Made by a program: the position numbers and the translations under genes. A stretch of DNA of 64,000 nucleotides from a virus: positions 248,001 through 312,000 of the IMG/VR virus record IMGVR_UViG_3300044680_000280. One strand, 5' to 3'. The notes below the pieces were generated by a model, which was given only the letters and a program-made list of their open reading frames with translations, had not been told where the DNA came from and ran no database searches. Shown one piece after another: positions 54,599 through 62,289 of the stretch. Position 1 is the stretch's first letter. Every line of letters starts with the position of its first letter.

Positions 54599-56001
54599 GT
54601 GGCCAAGTCACCGAAGCCGTTTACCAAACGCCAGAGCCGAACACACCTATCGTGCTCTACGAAGGTGACATGGAGCTCAAACAGGGAGACGGTGAAAGCG
54701 AGACACACATCTGGGGTAAAGGTAGGATCACTTACCACTGGCAACCCACACCGAGTATTGAGTGGGAGCTGCCTATGGAAAAGTATATAGGCCGTCCAAA
54801 GTTCGAGAACTGCACAATAACCATCCCCTCACGTTTCTGTGTATTTCCGGCTTACGTATCCCGAATTAGACCTGGTAAGGTTTCTGGCGATGCAATTGAA
54901 GCGGTACTATCCAACCATAATTGGTACTCACCCAAAGTTCAACAATTGCGGTTACATATACCCAATTTTCTCACCGATCGGTGGGGTTCTTGGATTGCTG
55001 CACCGAATGAACATTGCGAGTACGCTGGGCGAACTAAAGTTGAACTATCCGACTGGACACTGACTTTGGACTTGTTGGGGCATATTCCTCGGAATCGTAG
55101 AGATGGGGGACATATGGTCACCCATGTTATGGTCGTTGAGCGACCCGATAATTCGGAATTCGACCCGAACATGGCGAGGGAGCTTGTGGAGTCCCTGTAC
55201 AGTGTCTTCTCTTTCTGTACGGGGCAAGCTACGGGTGCAGTGCTTGTGACGGGGCACAACCTGATGGGTCAAGTTTGCTGGAAATGGTGGCGTACCCTTC
55301 ATATCGACGCCTACCAATCTCGTACCACATGGCTTCCGTCTGATTACAAGGGGGCGGGCACTCAACATCATCCTTCTTTCTCAAGACAAGATGCTTTTAA
55401 AGCGCTTTTACGCGGCTTCACGGAGGTAACCTCGATTTCTCCTATCGCCCGTCGTACCCTTTCTACCTGTGTGTATTGGTATTTGAAGGCACGAGATCAA
55501 TCTGTTGAGAGTGCCGTGATCTTCTCAGTTCTTATCCTGGAGACTCTGACATGGTTCGACAGCGTCATCACTCACGGTGAGGACCCCAACGCCTTTGAAG
55601 CTTCTCCAGCCAAGGTGTCTGCGTATTTGGAGACTCTTGAGATACCTCATGATGAGCTGTACGAAGGTCAGGGCGCTATCGAGCGTCTTATTGAGATGCG
55701 AGACACAATGACGCATCCGCCAAAAGGAGGGGATTTCAAAGAGTACCCTGACATAATGCGAGATCACGTCCTCGCCTTGTATCTGATGGAGAGGGCCTTT
55801 CTAAGAGTCTTGGGCTACAACGGGTACATGTTCGATCGCAGGACCGGCCGAGACGTTGTGGTGGGTGTCCTGCCAGAACCACCCACCGTTAGTGGAGAGG
55901 AACTAGAAGAGATAAGACAGAACAGGATGAGAGGACCTCAGCAGGTCGGGGAACACGAGTGGCATATAGGGGGCCCCATCGACCAGTCTCGTAAGCCCTG
56001 A
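54595..56001 (+). CDS. HEPN-domain protein (ApeA-like), 468 aa
   Basis: N-terminal beta domain (about 1-220) and a helical C-terminal half. Near residue 368, I-E-M-R-D-T-M-T-H-P is the R-x4-H motif of HEPN RNases, preceded by F-S-V-L-I-L-E-T-L-T. The overall plan fits the ApeA family of anti-phage HEPN proteins, which cut RNA when triggered. In a phage it would serve against competitors. Lower GC than neighbours; the upstream 54074 gene is the probable partner. Confidence 0.7.
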   Translation: MSGQVTEAVYQTPEPNTPIVLYEGDMELKQGDGESETHIWGKGRITYHWQPTPSIEWELPMEKYIGRPKFENCTITIPSRFCVFPAYVSRIRPGKVSGDAIEAVLSNHNWYSPKVQQLRLHIPNFLTDRWGSWIAAPNEHCEYAGRTKVELSDWTLTLDLLGHIPRNRRDGGHMVTHVMVVERPDNSEFDPNMARELVESLYSVFSFCTGQATGAVLVTGHNLMGQVCWKWWRTLHIDAYQSRTTWLPSDYKGAGTQHHPSFSRQDAFKALLRGFTEVTSISPIARRTLSTCVYWYLKARDQSVESAVIFSVLILETLTWFDSVITHGEDPNAFEASPAKVSAYLETLEIPHDELYEGQGAIERLIEMRDTMTHPPKGGDFKEYPDIMRDHVLALYLMERAFLRVLGYNGYMFDRRTGRDVVVGVLPEPPTVSGEELEEIRQNRMRGPQQVGEHEWHIGGPIDQSRKP

Positions 56002-56014
56002 CCATTTAAACCCT

Positions 56015-56021
56015 CGGTGTA
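56015..56021 (+). promoter_or_regulatory. GGTGTA-type promoter element
   Basis: CGGTGTAATGCCTCTCC, 10 nt to the ATG at 56032. Confidence 0.7.
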
Positions 56022-56031
56022 ATGCCTCTCC

Positions 56032-56493
56032 ATGGATCTCGACACTCTTCTAGCTCACCTTGAGAGCACGGCGGGCGTTAGCGGGACCAGCCTACACCCG
56101 GACGACTGGCAATGGTCCGAGTTGTTCAGGGATTACCTGGGGAAGCACTCACGGGTCTTTCGGGGATGTCCGTGCATCGGTACGGAGGCGACGACAGGAC
56201 AGTGTCACCGTAAGAGCGCCGAGTGGGCTCGAGAGCACGGCGGAACTTTTTGGTCCGGCTACGCCCTTTCCGAGGGGGAGTGGGTAACGCACTCGTGGGC
56301 GGTGCACCGAGGTTCTCTTGTGGTGGAATGCACTCCGATTGCACGGACGGTGTACGTTGGTGTGAGACGACTATTGACAAGGCGGGAGCTCATCGGGAGT
56401 CGTCTCAATGTCGGTCCCTCCGTGTTGGAGACGGTGGAAGAGCGACGCCTGCGGAAGCGGTTAGCTGAACCGTCCTTTACCTCATGTCCTTAG
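56032..56493 (+). CDS. Conserved phage protein with C-H pair, 153 aa
   Basis: G-Q-C-H-R-K-S-A-E-W followed by G-Y-A-L-S-E-G-E-W-V-T-H-S-W and V-V-E-C-T-P fits a small family of phage and bacterial proteins that I recall as possible papain-like folds (Cys, His and later Glu). Enzyme activity is unproven. Confidence 0.65.
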   Translation: MDLDTLLAHLESTAGVSGTSLHPDDWQWSELFRDYLGKHSRVFRGCPCIGTEATTGQCHRKSAEWAREHGGTFWSGYALSEGEWVTHSWAVHRGSLVVECTPIARTVYVGVRRLLTRRELIGSRLNVGPSVLETVEERRLRKRLAEPSFTSCP

Positions 56494-56540
56494 GGCGTCT
56501 GACCCCTCGGGAAGCAACCGCGGTTTGGGGACAAACATAG

Positions 56541-56569
56541 TTGACCTTTGGCTTCCGACGGTTAGGATT
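56541..56569 (+). promoter_or_regulatory. Sigma70-like promoter
   Basis: TTGACC, 17 nt, AGGATT, 6 nt, ATG at 56576. Confidence 0.55.
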
Positions 56570-56575
56570 TGCTAT

Positions 56576-56740
56576 ATGGGTCCGCGCGATCAGAACCGGC
56601 CGGATGGTTACCCCATCGACCAGAAGTTCGACGAGGCCGCGAGCCGCGTGCTCAAAGATCGGCGCCTCGATGAGGAGAAGGCCGACGACTTTCTCCGCGA
56701 GATGGAGAAGCGCCTGCGAGCCGCCCAGAAGAAGGGTTGA
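56576..56740 (+). CDS. Small helical protein, 54 aa
   Basis: Charged helix (D-E-E-K-A-D-D-F-L-R-E-M) after a polar start. Leaderless, with a terminator directly after. Confidence 0.6.
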   Translation: MGPRDQNRPDGYPIDQKFDEAASRVLKDRRLDEEKADDFLREMEKRLRAAQKKG

Positions 56741-56760
56741 GCTGCCCGGCTCAACCCTTA
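56731..56760 (+). terminator. Terminator hairpin
   Basis: AAGGGTTGAGC/GCTCAACCCTT, 11-bp stem with a 6-nt loop overlapping the stop codon. Confidence 0.6.
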
Positions 56761-56805
56761 GGGGTCCGGGCGACGTAGACGCCCGTGCATTCGGGGATCG
56801 ACCCT

Positions 56806-57078
56806 TCATGAGTCATGAGTGACCTCCTCAGTCAAAAGGTGTTCCCAATGGTTCATGCGGGGTTCTGTAGGTTGTGAGCTGGAGGGGGCATCAGGTACGT
56901 AAACATCGATCTGGCAGCGGCTAGAATCAGCCTCATCTTGAAGCAAGAGGACGACTCGTCCTTGTACTTCCCACTCCCACCCCGACCCGAATTCGGCGGA
57001 TGCCACCCCGCGGATCGTAACCCAGGAGCCGATGTTCGGGCGGACACCGTCAGGGATGGGCATCGTGAATCTAGGCAT
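56806..57078 (-). CDS. Tagged beta protein, 90 aa
   Basis: A beta-barrel-like body (W-V-T-I-R-G-V-A, G-R-V-V-L-L-L-Q-D-E), then T-E-P-R-M-N-H-W-E-H-L-L-T-E-E, the shared terminal peptide. Start 12 nt after a promoter element. Confidence 0.65.
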   Translation of the reverse strand: MPRFTMPIPDGVRPNIGSWVTIRGVASAEFGSGWEWEVQGRVVLLLQDEADSSRCQIDVYVPDAPSSSQPTEPRMNHWEHLLTEEVTHDS

Positions 57079-57090
57079 CGTTCTTACCCC

Positions 57091-57097
57091 TACACCG
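57091..57097 (-). promoter_or_regulatory. GGTGTA-type promoter element
   Basis: CCGGTGTAGGGGTAAGAACG on the - strand, 12 nt to the ATG at 57078. Confidence 0.65.
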
Positions 57098-57142
57098 GGT
57101 CCTTGGAGGGCGGTTATGACGGAACTGACTTGACCCATCGGC

Positions 57143-57313
57143 TCAGTTGGGTCGGAAGGCCCTCTTGACCATGGGGATCTCTAGCAGTCCTTCGGCCTCG
57201 TAGTTGGGTCCTTGGAGGGCGGGCCCTTTACATGCGGGCTGGCAGATCGGGTTCTTCTGTCGGGCCGGGAGTGTTCGTCTACAGAAGAGGCATCGAGGGG
57301 TGCGAGAACGCAT
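57143..57313 (-). CDS. Small zinc-ribbon protein, 56 aa
   Basis: C-L-F-C-R-R and C-Q-P-A-C-K form a zinc site. Too short to be found by length filters; the promoter element 16 nt upstream supports it. Confidence 0.55.
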   Translation of the reverse strand: MRSRTPRCLFCRRTLPARQKNPICQPACKGPALQGPNYEAEGLLEIPMVKRAFRPN

Positions 57314-57329
57314 GCGGGGTAGGCATTAC

Positions 57330-57336
57330 TACACCG
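57330..57336 (-). promoter_or_regulatory. GGTGTA-type promoter element
   Basis: CGGTGTAGTAATGCC on the - strand, 16 nt to the ATG at 57313. Confidence 0.5.
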
Positions 57337-57339
57337 TAG

Positions 57340-57576
57340 TTACAGCGCACGGATGTTGCCCACGGCGTTAATCATGACTCGAACTCCATTCACGGCGGGA
57401 GGGACCGCTGCTCGTACTTCATCGCTCATGACGTCGACGTTGACTTTGACGCAGTAATTCCCCGACTCGCCCGCGATTCCGATGCCACGCAGCCAGTGAG
57501 GATGCCCAAGCTTCTCTTTCAGAGTCGCCTTGGCATGCTGTGCTTGCACCAGGGCGGTCTCGTCTCGACTGTTCAT
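57340..57576 (-). CDS. Protein of unknown function, 78 aa
   Basis: Helix then strands (Y-C-V-K-V-N-V-D-V, V-R-V-M-I-N-A). Resembles small ferredoxin-like folds; no family named. Confidence 0.6.
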   Translation of the reverse strand: MNSRDETALVQAQHAKATLKEKLGHPHWLRGIGIAGESGNYCVKVNVDVMSDEVRAAVPPAVNGVRVMINAVGNIRAL

Positions 57577-57606
57577 CCCGGACGCAGCACATAAGTAAAT
57601 CCAGGT

Positions 57607-57635
57607 TTGAACTTCGCCCCTCCTTGGGCGGTACT
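57607..57635 (+). promoter_or_regulatory. TTGAAC-class promoter
   Basis: TTGAAC, 17 nt, GGTACT; 18 nt to the ATG at 57654. Confidence 0.6.
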
Positions 57636-57653
57636 TTCCGTTGAAAGGCGGGT

Positions 57654-58055
57654 ATGAGGATGCACCGTGTTGTTTTCATCGAGAAGAGCGGCAAGTCGGG
57701 CTCGGCGTCGTTTCCCACCCTCCACATTGCGACGATGTACGCGAGGACTGTCAAGAGCGGCAAAGTCGTGGAGGGCGGGACGGACGAGCTCACGTCGGTC
57801 GCAGTGGTCAAGTGCGAGGCTCCCGAGATCGTGAATGCGAAGAGGCAGATCCTGAACGAGTCCATTCTCAGGGAGCATGCGGCGGAAGCCTACATGGAGG
57901 CGGGAACGGAAACGCGCCTCCTGGGCGGGTCGACGTCGGAAGCCTTGGACAATGCCAGCTCGGCTCGAGCCCAGGTCATGCGTAACCTGTGCGCATGCGG
58001 CAAGTCCTGCCCGATCGGCATGAGCGTTTGCTACTCGTGCCGTCGGTATCGGTAG
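57654..58055 (+). CDS. Protein with C-terminal zinc ribbon, 133 aa
   Basis: The C-terminal 26 residues hold C-A-C-G, C-P-I-G and C-Y-S-C, a zinc ribbon. The body is alpha/beta. No family recognised. Confidence 0.6.
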   Translation: MRMHRVVFIEKSGKSGSASFPTLHIATMYARTVKSGKVVEGGTDELTSVAVVKCEAPEIVNAKRQILNESILREHAAEAYMEAGTETRLLGGSTSEALDNASSARAQVMRNLCACGKSCPIGMSVCYSCRRYR

Positions 58056-58099
58056 CCGTTTGCAAAGTGACGGAACACGGGCTCGATCCAAGGTCGTGC

Positions 58100-58106
58100 C
58101 GGTGTA
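58100..58106 (+). promoter_or_regulatory. GGTGTA-type promoter element
   Basis: CCGGTGTAAGAGATTGAGG, 11 nt to the ATG at 58118. Confidence 0.65.
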
Positions 58107-58117
58107 AGAGATTGAGG

Positions 58118-58555
58118 ATGAGAAAGTCGTATGAGCAACGGCGGGCGGCGAGAGCGGACAGATTCGTCGCGTCTCTTACGGACGAGAGCGAGTTTTTCGG
58201 CCTAATCGGCGCGGGTTGTCCCGACTCCTTCTACCGGATCTACGTTCGACTCACGAAGGAGTCTCGAACGTGGTGGCGCTTCGAGGTTGGAGCGGGTCCG
58301 TCGAGCATCAATCCGATCAAGCGTCAGGGCAACATGAACGTAGCGGATCGGGCGGTAGCGATGTGGGGACCTATTCCGTTCCTCGCCGATTACACCTACG
58401 ATCCCGAAAAGCTTTCAATTGCCAAGTTCAACTCGAGGAGCCTAGTCATACAGCCGAGTTTGAACCCGATGTTGCGCCGACAGAAGAAAAACGTTCAATC
58501 TACGAACATATACTCGATCCAGGCCAGGGCCTCCTCAACGGTGGAACTGGCGTGA
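58118..58555 (+). CDS. Protein with out-of-frame terminal tag, 145 aa
   Basis: Alpha/beta body with R-I-Y-V-R-L-T-K-E and W-W-R-F-E-V. The shared tag is encoded just before the end but in the -1 frame: after Q-K-K, a shift back by one base at the AAAAAC run (about 58489) reads K-R-S-I-Y-E-H-I-L-D. A frameshift mutation or a programmed shift could explain this. The in-frame end is given here. Confidence 0.6.
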   Translation: MRKSYEQRRAARADRFVASLTDESEFFGLIGAGCPDSFYRIYVRLTKESRTWWRFEVGAGPSSINPIKRQGNMNVADRAVAMWGPIPFLADYTYDPEKLSIAKFNSRSLVIQPSLNPMLRRQKKNVQSTNIYSIQARASSTVELA

Positions 58556-58938
58556 TTTGCCAGCTCCGCGGCACGGATGGTTCGTTGGACGAGCTCTTCC
58601 AGGAGAAACTCAGAGTCATCGACATCCGACGTGCCGATGACGACGTCAACGACATAAACCCCTTCCGAGACGGTTAGACGGTCCCATCGTCCGAAGTGGT
58701 TGCCGGGTATTGAGGGGATGACGACGCACGATGAGCCATCCTCGGATACCCGTAGACCGACATCTCGGCTATAGTTGAAGTCTCCATTGTGATCCACTTG
58801 GAGGTTTCGTAGCCGTAGAGGCGGAAGCACAACGTTACCCTCCATCTCCATCCCACGGGGAAGCGGTCCAGCATTACGAAGAGCCGCTTCGCGCTCTTCT
58901 ACAGCTCTGGCGTAAGAAACTTGGAGGGAGTCGGGCAT
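58495..58938 (-). CDS. Protein of unknown function, 147 aa
   Basis: Helical start (A-V-E-E-R-E-A-A-L), then a beta domain. ATG is preceded by AAAGGTAAC and a promoter element. Overlaps the convergent 58118 gene's end. Confidence 0.6.
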   Translation of the reverse strand: MPDSLQVSYARAVEEREAALRNAGPLPRGMEMEGNVVLPPLRLRNLQVDHNGDFNYSRDVGLRVSEDGSSCVVIPSIPGNHFGRWDRLTVSEGVYVVDVVIGTSDVDDSEFLLEELVQRTIRAAELANHASSTVEEALAWIEYMFVD

Positions 58939-58955
58939 GGGGTTGTTACCTTTCT

Positions 58956-58962
58956 TACACCG
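58956..58962 (-). promoter_or_regulatory. GGTGTA-type promoter element
   Basis: CCGGTGTAAGAAAGG on the - strand, 17 nt to the ATG at 58938. Confidence 0.6.
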
Positions 58963-58965
58963 GCC

Positions 58966-59601
58966 TCACGTGAGCTCCTCGTCGGGCGCCATCATGTGGT
59001 CATAGACCGTAGTTCTGTTTTTCCTCTCTCGCTTCTTCCGTTGGTGGGGGAACGCAAGGGGCCAAGCCCCGTTGAGGTCGTACCGTACGAAGGGTTCGTT
59101 GTACGAGGGCATGAGCGGGTGTCTCGGTTGGCCGTCTAGGAGAAGGTCTCCGATATGTCCCACTTCGACTTCGATGGAGAGCTCGTGTGCTCGAAGCATG
59201 AGCTGGAACTCTTGTACTCGTCGATCGACGTGGGCGCGGCATTTGGCGGAGCCCCAGCCGAGGACGACGCGGCACACGTTTTTGTTGTAGAGAGCCGCCG
59301 CGAGATAAGAGTTCGTTTTAGGTCCTACTGCGAACCCGTAGTCCAGTTCGGCAAGGGTGCTGGGGTTGCGGTTGCGATAGGCGAAGAGGTTTTGGATTTC
59401 GAACGAGCCGAAGCCCCATCGGGAGGCGAAGCCGAAGCATTTGCGGACCGTGGCATCGTCTTGGAGGACGTCCGCCGTGCTCGGGTTCAGGAGTACGAAG
59501 AGACACTTCAGAGTTGGACCCCATGTTCGGGTCAACGAGTAGCGGTATATACCGTCTTCCGATAGAACCGCGTCCCTTTGGCATCGAGCTAATGTGGGCA
59601 T
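58966..59601 (-). CDS. DUF1643 family protein with terminal tag, 211 aa
   Basis: The DUF1643 pattern is clear: L-F-V-L-L-N-P-S-T-A-D, then D-D-A-T-V-R-K-C, W-G-F-G-S-F-E-I-Q-N-L-F-A-Y-R and V-V-L-G-W-G. The family is widespread, of unknown role. The end (N-R-T-T-V-Y-D-H-M-M) is a diverged copy of the shared tag added after the family's normal C-terminus. Its ATG overlaps the stop of the upstream gene (TGATG). Confidence 0.8.
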   Translation of the reverse strand: MPTLARCQRDAVLSEDGIYRYSLTRTWGPTLKCLFVLLNPSTADVLQDDATVRKCFGFASRWGFGSFEIQNLFAYRNRNPSTLAELDYGFAVGPKTNSYLAAALYNKNVCRVVLGWGSAKCRAHVDRRVQEFQLMLRAHELSIEVEVGHIGDLLLDGQPRHPLMPSYNEPFVRYDLNGAWPLAFPHQRKKRERKNRTTVYDHMMAPDEELT

Positions 59602-61376
59602 CAGTATCCGTGTATGGGGCAATACCTACCCGCGGTATCATCGTTGGCGATGATCATGCACCGACACTGTAGTTCGTACGCCTCTTTGGTCAGGTTGAAC
59701 TCTTCTAGTTGGCGCTTGGCCTCTTCGAGCTCGGCATTGCGGGGCGTGGGGCCCTTCATGTCCTTGATGAGGTCGTGAACCCCGGGTACATGATGCTCGA
59801 TGCAGTCACACAGGAAATCCTCGATATGTGCGCGATCTTCGTACGTTTCGACGGTGCCGTCGGTCTTGAACTCTTTGACGACCCCTCCGCCTACTTGAAG
59901 CGCGTGCCACGTTAGTTTCCCTTTGAGGGTCACGAGGACGCCGCCGTAACCCAAGGACGGTTCAATCACACATGATATGGGGCGCCTATCGAGTCTGACG
60001 GTGGCGTACCGTCTTCGTAGTTCGGACACTTCTGTCTCGCTGAGGGTAGCTTTCGGGTTCGGTGGGCCCGAGAATAGGAGCGGTTCTACCACGATGTTCA
60101 TGCCCGGGTTTCTCACCCAGGCGTCCATGACGGAGATGCAGTCGCGAATTTCACTGTCGCTCGATTCGGCGGGATTCGGCCGGTACGGTTGAAGCTTCTG
60201 GAAGCCGAGCACGGACAAATGGTCGTAGGGGAAACCAGGCGCAGCTTTTGACGTCTCCTCACGGGCTTTCGTCTGCTGGGCGTTCTTCTGTACCCATTCG
60301 TTCACGATCGTTTGGGCCAGTTCGGACGGGGGGGCATCTTTCTCCTCGGCCAGGTCGTGATCGGGGAAGGACGGAAGCTGGAACAAGCGTAGCTCGGCGA
60401 GGAGCTCATTGACGACCTTTACGCGGTTGTCCCTCTCGACCCCTAATTGCCGCTGGAATTCGTCCTTTTCCTTCAGCAGCGTATCTTTCTCCATTTTCAC
60501 CGTATCGAGGTCCTGGATGAGCGCTTCGTAGTCTTTGATCTCCAGTCGGCGGCTCGACGCAATCGGAGGAAGCTCGGCCTTTTGTCGGAACGTGTTGACG
60601 GCGTGTCGAAGCTCTTCCGTATCGGGCGTCTTGGCGGTGAGGAGACATTCGGCAATGGTCACGAAGCGGGCATACTCTATGGCCATGTTGAGGTGGTCGT
60701 TTTCGACTTGCCGTTTGCTTGCCACGAGCTCCGCGTTGTCTCGGTTGTCGTTGGACAGGCGCTGACGCGCCGTATCAAGCTCGCCTTTGAGTTCGTTTCG
60801 CTCGCGCTGCACCTCCGTCAGAGCTTCGCTCAACGACATGCTCGACGCACGAAGCTCTTCAACATGAAGCCGCAGTTTGTCTCGCTCGTCAGCCAACTGC
60901 ATGTTGTCTGCCAATGCACGCTGTAGCTCTGAGCGCGTCTCATATTGGGGGCTCGACGCAATCGGAGGAAGCCCGGCCTTCTGTCGGAACGTGTTGACGG
61001 CGAACCGAAAATCGATGTTCAGTCTCTCTTGATCTGTTCCCGTACTTGTCAGGAGACGTTCGGCAAGGTGTACGAAGTTTTCATACTCCTTGCCCTGTTC
61101 TGAGTAGAGACTCGAGAGTCTCTCGTTGCTGGCCGTGAGCTGGTCGACGCGGTGGGCCAGCTCGAGTCGTTCTCGTCTAAAGTAAGGTGACTCGTAGGTC
61201 TCCTTCATGGGCGATGTCGGTCCTTGCCCTAGGGCTCTATCGAAGTCTGCATTCCAGGCGTCACGGAAGCGCTGAAGCATTCCCAGGTCGAAACTATCCC
61301 ACGGCTCGTTGGTGATGTACCGGATGAGTTCTTTCCACGCCGGCGTCGTTGACGGTTGGGGTTTATCTGAGTTCAT
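59601..61376 (-). CDS. Long coiled-coil protein with internal duplication, 591 aa
   Basis: Residues about 75-330 are coiled coil. Two copies of a segment ending A-V-N-T-F-R-Q-K-A-x-L-P-P-I-A-S-S (about residues 120-150 and 260-290) show an internal repeat. C-terminal half is globular, ending with three Cys and a His. Looks like a structural or scaffolding-type protein; no family recognised. Confidence 0.65.
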   Translation of the reverse strand: MNSDKPQPSTTPAWKELIRYITNEPWDSFDLGMLQRFRDAWNADFDRALGQGPTSPMKETYESPYFRRERLELAHRVDQLTASNERLSSLYSEQGKEYENFVHLAERLLTSTGTDQERLNIDFRFAVNTFRQKAGLPPIASSPQYETRSELQRALADNMQLADERDKLRLHVEELRASSMSLSEALTEVQRERNELKGELDTARQRLSNDNRDNAELVASKRQVENDHLNMAIEYARFVTIAECLLTAKTPDTEELRHAVNTFRQKAELPPIASSRRLEIKDYEALIQDLDTVKMEKDTLLKEKDEFQRQLGVERDNRVKVVNELLAELRLFQLPSFPDHDLAEEKDAPPSELAQTIVNEWVQKNAQQTKAREETSKAAPGFPYDHLSVLGFQKLQPYRPNPAESSDSEIRDCISVMDAWVRNPGMNIVVEPLLFSGPPNPKATLSETEVSELRRRYATVRLDRRPISCVIEPSLGYGGVLVTLKGKLTWHALQVGGGVVKEFKTDGTVETYEDRAHIEDFLCDCIEHHVPGVHDLIKDMKGPTPRNAELEEAKRQLEEFNLTKEAYELQCRCMIIANDDTAGRYCPIHGY

Positions 61377-61419
61377 GTGCGCATTCCTTTTCACGGGACG
61401 TCGTTATCGGTCATGAAAC

Positions 61420-61740
61420 CTACAACACACGGTCGAACCAATGGGTTTCCGTTGGCGGGGGACACCATCTACACCGGCAGGCAGACCCTTCTTGTCCCGC
61501 CATGTGTGCGTTGTGGAGTTCGGTTTCAATTCGCTCCCGGGCTTGGTGGGAGAGCCCAAACATCTCCTGCAACTCTCGGGCGACCTCGTGATAGTCGGTC
61601 CTATTGCTCATCAGGTGCCTTTGGGTTGATGACGTGACCCCGACGACGGTCGGCTTCCACGGTCCGAAGTGGAACCACAACCATGCCCTGGCACGAAGTT
61701 TGAGCTGACCCCTTTCGAGCTGTTCTTCTTCGGTCGGCAT
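61420..61740 (-). CDS. Protein of unknown function, 106 aa
   Basis: W-rich N-terminal half; near the end H-M-A-G and C-R-C-R-W-C, a possible metal site. Ends just before the 59601 gene. Confidence 0.6.
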   Translation of the reverse strand: MPTEEEQLERGQLKLRARAWLWFHFGPWKPTVVGVTSSTQRHLMSNRTDYHEVARELQEMFGLSHQARERIETELHNAHMAGQEGSACRCRWCPPPTETHWFDRVL

Positions 61741-61749
61741 GAGCTTATC

Positions 61750-61929
61750 CTACTCCTCGCTGGTGCCGTAGATCGATGGTCTGACGAACCATGTCCACGC
61801 TTTCGCGTGGAATTCTTCTGGGCTGAGGTTAGTCATCCCCTGTGTGATTCCGAGTCGCCAAGCGGCTTCTGATGGGCGCCTGGCGACTCGGGGGCTGTGC
61901 GGATCAAGGCCGTAGGACCTGGGGTCCAT
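61750..61929 (-). CDS. Small protein of unknown function, 59 aa
   Basis: ATG at 61929 overlaps the stop of the upstream gene (TGATG). Contains W-R-L-G-I-T-Q-G and A-W-T-W-F-V-R-P, resembling A-W-L-W-F in the next gene, so the two may be distant paralogues. Confidence 0.55.
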   Translation of the reverse strand: MDPRSYGLDPHSPRVARRPSEAAWRLGITQGMTNLSPEEFHAKAWTWFVRPSIYGTSEE

Positions 61930-62189
61930 CACCGCTTTCTCCAATTCGGAGGGGGGTGATTCTGGGGAGCCGAAAAAACGCACTCCTGGAGCACCTTCTC
62001 TTCTTTGTCGTCACGCTTCCGCCTCTCGGCGAGCATCGTGTCGGCCATCTCGGCCGCATCGGCGGCAAGATCCTCCCTTTCATCTTCGCCTACCGGGGTC
62101 ATGGAGCTGCTCGAGAAGGCGCCCCTGATGACGGCGGCAGCGAAGCGATCCCAGGCCTTGCGCTCCTCTTTCGTTCGAATTCGATCCAT
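61929..62189 (-). CDS. Charged helical protein, 86 aa
   Basis: Acidic and basic helix (E-D-E-R-E-D-L-A-A-D-A-A-E-M-A-D). Start 11 nt after a promoter element; first gene of a leftward operon running to about 58966. Confidence 0.6.
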   Translation of the reverse strand: MDRIRTKEERKAWDRFAAAVIRGAFSSSSMTPVGEDEREDLAADAAEMADTMLAERRKRDDKEEKVLQECVFSAPQNHPPPNWRKR

Positions 62190-62200
62190 GTTCCTCTACA

Positions 62201-62207
62201 TACACCG
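62201..62207 (-). promoter_or_regulatory. GGTGTA-type promoter element
   Basis: CGGTGTATGTAGAGGAAC on the - strand, 11 nt to the ATG at 62189. Confidence 0.7.
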
Positions 62208-62270
62208 ACGCGGAGCGGGAGCCGAGCCCGAAAGGGGCTGGATAGTTGACCGATTTGCATGGCTTCGAGC

Positions 62271-62277
62271 CGGTGTA
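62271..62277 (+). promoter_or_regulatory. GGTGTA-type promoter element
   Basis: CCGGTGTACTTATATTC, 12 nt to the ATG at 62290. Confidence 0.7.
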
Positions 62278-62289
62278 CTTATATTCTAC

